Shown here piece after piece: positions 5,593 through 7,298 of a stretch of DNA of 7,298 nucleotides. Source of the stretch: an uncultured Cocleimonas sp. Its GTDB lineage: Bacteria > Pseudomonadota > Gammaproteobacteria > Thiotrichales > Thiotrichaceae. Position numbers and translations under genes: made by a program. Under the pieces are notes generated by a model. The model had not been told where the DNA came from and searched no databases. It was given only the letters and a program-made list of their open reading frames with translations. How positions within the stretch are numbered: the first letter of the stretch is position 1; each line of letters begins with the position of its first letter. The stretch spans positions 1 to 7,298 of the forward strand of contig CALISP010000273.1 in assembly GCA_938041705.1 (NCBI GenBank). The letters are read 5' to 3'.

Positions 5593-5618
5593 GTTAACGA
5601 AATATATAGGAAGCTAAA

Positions 5619-6230
5619 ATGAATACAATAGAACAAAAACTAAATACTCTGCATGCCGATGCCAAGAAAGATTTTTTACATATGGGAAAAGGCATAGCGA
5701 AATCAATTTTCCGGCCCATGCAACCTGCTGATTTTGAGCATGCCTACCTGCCAATTTCAATAGAACAAGGTCATGACATAAGGGGTTTGATTATTGATAA
5801 TAACTTTAAAAATATCGTTGAATTTGGTACATCTTTCGGAATTTCTACCATATATTTGGCAGATGCCGCACGCCAAACGGGTGGTAAGGTAATCTCCACA
5901 GAGTTATTAGAAAGCAAAGCTAATACTGCAAAAGGAAACATCGAAGATGCTGGGCTGAGTGATTATGTCGAGATCAAGCTTGGGGATGCAATGGAAACGC
6001 TTAGTGAATATTCCAAGCCGATTGATTTTCTATTTCTTGATGGTTGGAAAGACTTGTATTTACCACTGTTTAAAATGCTGGAGCCACAATTTCATGCTGA
6101 CACATTAATTTATGCAGACAATATGGATATGGCAGGAACGAGAGATTATGCAGAATATATTAAGACAAGTAGTAATTATAAGAATAAAACAATCCACGGT
6201 GATAAAGCATTTCTTACAGAGCTTCTGTAG
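5619..6230 (+). CDS. Class I SAM-dependent O-methyltransferase (COMT-like)
   Basis: A 203-residue cytoplasmic protein. SAM motif I is VEFGTSFGIST (67-77), followed by the acidic ribose-binding STE (Glu95) and an LGDA segment (111-114). FLFLDGWK carries Asp141, and YADNMD gives Asp167-Asn168. The D / D-N pattern matches the Mg2+-binding triad of catechol-O-methyltransferase-type enzymes, suggesting methyl transfer to a vicinal hydroxyl such as a catechol; this is inference from motif spacing. The leader ISIEQGHDIRGLI (46-58) also matches this O-methyltransferase family. It starts 26 bp after the DUF5519 gene with AGGA before the ATG. The 13-nt leader AAATATATAGGAA is shared with the gene at 2362. 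Confidence 0.88.
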   Translation: MNTIEQKLNTLHADAKKDFLHMGKGIAKSIFRPMQPADFEHAYLPISIEQGHDIRGLIIDNNFKNIVEFGTSFGISTIYLADAARQTGGKVISTELLESKANTAKGNIEDAGLSDYVEIKLGDAMETLSEYSKPIDFLFLDGWKDLYLPLFKMLEPQFHADTLIYADNMDMAGTRDYAEYIKTSSNYKNKTIHGDKAFLTELL

Positions 6231-6264
6231 TTCAAACAGCAATTAATTTACTTGGAGATAGATC

Positions 6265-7032
6265 ATGGGAAAATCATTGGAGAATGTTCGAAAAATCTAC
6301 ATGGAAGGCATAGCAGGCGGAAATGCACGAGAAGCTGTTCTTAAATATACAGGTCATAGATATACGCAACACTCGACGGGAGTAGCAGATGGCGCCGAAG
6401 GCTTTCTCGCGTTCTTCGAACCTTTTGTTGAAAGAAACCCTAAACGTGATATCGAAATTTTACGAATGTTTGAAGATGGTCCGTGGGTCTTCTGTAGTGC
6501 ATATCAATCATTAAACGATGGTGCTGCAGAATGGGTAACGATGGACATGTTCTACACAGATAAAGATGGCTTAATTCTTGAGCATTGGGACACCATCGCG
6601 CCTTATCTTGCTGAAACGAAATCTGGCCAAGACATGGTTCGTGGAGCCGCCGAAGTTGATGAGAGTGTTGATACAGCAGCAAGTAAGGCTTTAGTATTGG
6701 AATATACCAAGCAAGTTTTGCAAGAGGGAAACTACGACAATTTTAATCAGTTTATCGCAGAAGACCTTATCCAACATGCGCCTAATATAGATGCAGGTAG
6801 TTCTGGTCTTGCAGAATGGTTAAATTCTTCAGAATCTGGCCAATACGAAATGCTCTTTAACCTTATCGGACAAGGTAACTTTGTGATGACCTATGGCAAA
6901 CGACACGCGCAAGGTAAAGATATCGCTGTGTTCGATCTATACCGTGTAGCAGATGGCAAAATAGCTGAGCAATGGCAGAACTCAGAGGAAATCTCACCAC
7001 GAGAGAACTGGCGTAATTCCGGAAAATTCTAA
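6265..7032 (+). CDS. Cytoplasmic protein with two tandem SnoaL-like domains (COG4922-like)
   Basis: A 255-residue protein without signal peptide. Domain 1 (about residues 5-117) contains YTQHSTGVADGAEGFLAFF, the RDIEILRMFEDGPWVF strand pair, DGAAEWVTMDMFYTDKDGLI and EHWDTI, the signature of 'predicted SnoaL-like aldol condensation-catalysing' proteins. Domain 2 (about 138-255) repeats the plan with LIQHAPNIDAGSSGLAEWL, FVMTYGKRHAQGKDIAVFDL and YRVADGKIAEQW, ending in a NSGKF tail. Both domains keep a QH pair in the first helix-loop and an acidic/Trp EHW or EQW in the last strand, positions that face the pocket in this fold. The start follows GGAGA at about 8 nt. It is 34 bp after the methyltransferase gene and is the last plus-strand gene. 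Reaction and substrate are unknown. Confidence 0.85.
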   Translation: MGKSLENVRKIYMEGIAGGNAREAVLKYTGHRYTQHSTGVADGAEGFLAFFEPFVERNPKRDIEILRMFEDGPWVFCSAYQSLNDGAAEWVTMDMFYTDKDGLILEHWDTIAPYLAETKSGQDMVRGAAEVDESVDTAASKALVLEYTKQVLQEGNYDNFNQFIAEDLIQHAPNIDAGSSGLAEWLNSSESGQYEMLFNLIGQGNFVMTYGKRHAQGKDIAVFDLYRVADGKIAEQWQNSEEISPRENWRNSGKF

Positions 7033-7088
7033 TTCTACAGATAACATCATTTTTTGTAGTTTTGCAGTCTAACTCAGCACAAGTACCA

Positions 7089-7117
7089 ATTATCCTTTTA
7101 TACATCTAATGGATAAT
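7089..7117. repeat. 7-bp inverted repeat after the last cluster gene
   Basis: ATTATCC (7089-7095) and GGATAAT (7111-7117) surround a 15-nt AT-rich loop. It could form a weak 3'-end structure for the plus-strand transcript; little more can be said. Confidence 0.2.
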
Positions 7118-7123
7118 GTTAGT

Positions 7124-7155
7124 TAAAAAGTAGGGGGGTGTCTTTTTACCCCCCT
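7124..7155 (-). terminator. Terminator between convergent genes, G6/C6 hairpin
   Basis: AGGGGGGT (7132-7139) pairs with ACCCCCCT (7148-7155) around an 8-nt T-rich loop. On the minus strand the hairpin is followed by ACTTTTTAAC, a usable U-tract, so it best fits the gene entering from the right. On the plus strand the tail TACAAATT is poor, but the hairpin can still stop or protect the cluster transcript. A competing 7-bp stem TAAAAAG/CTTTTTA (7124-7130 with 7142-7148) overlaps it. Confidence 0.65.
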
Positions 7156-7178
7156 TACAAATTAGTTTAATAAGCCCC

Positions 7179-7298
7179 CTATTTTAGTATCTGAATAGAT
7201 TCATCTAACATAGACGCAACTTCAGCTAATTACAGTTCAATGATCTTTTCTTGCGTTACTTTACCAATACCACCCGCCATCAATGATTGTATTTTTCC
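7179..7298 (-). pseudogene. C-terminal end of an unidentified minus-strand gene, possibly with a premature stop
   Basis: Only one minus-strand frame is open from the window edge. It encodes 22 residues including SLMAGGIGKVTQEKIIEL, then TAA at 7230-7232. The same frame continues for 16 protein-like residues, LAEVASMLDESIQILK, to TAG at 7179-7181, about 24 bp before the hairpin. The part after the TAA has the amphipathic-helix look of a genuine C-terminus, so a CAA-to-TAA nonsense change is plausible. Equally, the TAA may be the natural stop and the rest chance. The family cannot be recognised from so short a fragment. Confidence 0.45.

Noticed and set aside
6440..7105. Minus-strand ORFs 6440-6682 and 6863-7105
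   Set aside because: Both overlap the tandem SnoaL-like gene; their Cys/His/Arg-rich products look like antisense translation.
1..7298. tRNA, rRNA, CRISPR array, insertion sequence or integrase
   Set aside because: No cloverleaf, regularly spaced repeats, transposase or recombinase motifs, or terminal inverted repeats with target duplications were seen.

Overview
The window is AT-rich (roughly 40% GC by eye). Its genes have Gram-negative hallmarks: cleavable signal peptides, an outer-membrane beta-barrel ending in phenylalanine, and purine-rich ribosome-binding sites of the AGGA/GGAGA type. The codon and amino-acid style resembles a marine gammaproteobacterium of the Alteromonadales/Vibrionales kind, but that placement is inference from style, not from a marker gene.

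Layout. Left, minus strand (1-1642): the first 188 codons of a class V, cysteine-desulfurase-like PLP enzyme that runs off the left edge. Upstream of it is a complete LysR-type regulator gene (761-1642), separated by a gap that holds a terminator and an inverted repeat. Centre, plus strand (1790-7032): seven genes in a row, divergent from the regulator. In order they are: an exported SnoaL-like 'ester cyclase' domain protein; an exported protein that fuses a different NTF2-like domain to a near copy of the first protein; an outer-membrane beta-barrel; a siderophore-interacting-protein (SIP) type FAD oxidoreductase; an exported DUF5519/'luciferase domain' protein; a COMT-like O-methyltransferase; and a cytoplasmic protein with two tandem SnoaL-like domains. 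Right (7033-7298): a convergent-gene terminator, then the C-terminal end of an unidentified minus-strand gene whose frame stays open past an in-frame TAA.

How the parts may work together. The 147-bp gap between the regulator and the first plus-strand gene holds a credible sigma70-type promoter. A LysR-type T-N11-A dyad is centred about 70 bp upstream of the predicted start of transcription. This is the usual arrangement for a LysR regulator controlling a divergent operon. The plus-strand genes are spaced 26-134 bp apart, and three of the gaps contain strong hairpins. The cluster could therefore be one transcript with graded expression, or several units.

The most unusual aspect is the concentration of five NTF2/SnoaL-fold domains in three proteins (three domains exported, two cytoplasmic), next to a flavin reductase, a methyltransferase and an outer-membrane protein. 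No standard pathway with this composition is known to me. A LysR-controlled system that modifies or detoxifies a small (perhaps aromatic or quinone-like) molecule is a hypothesis only; no substrate can be read from the sequence.
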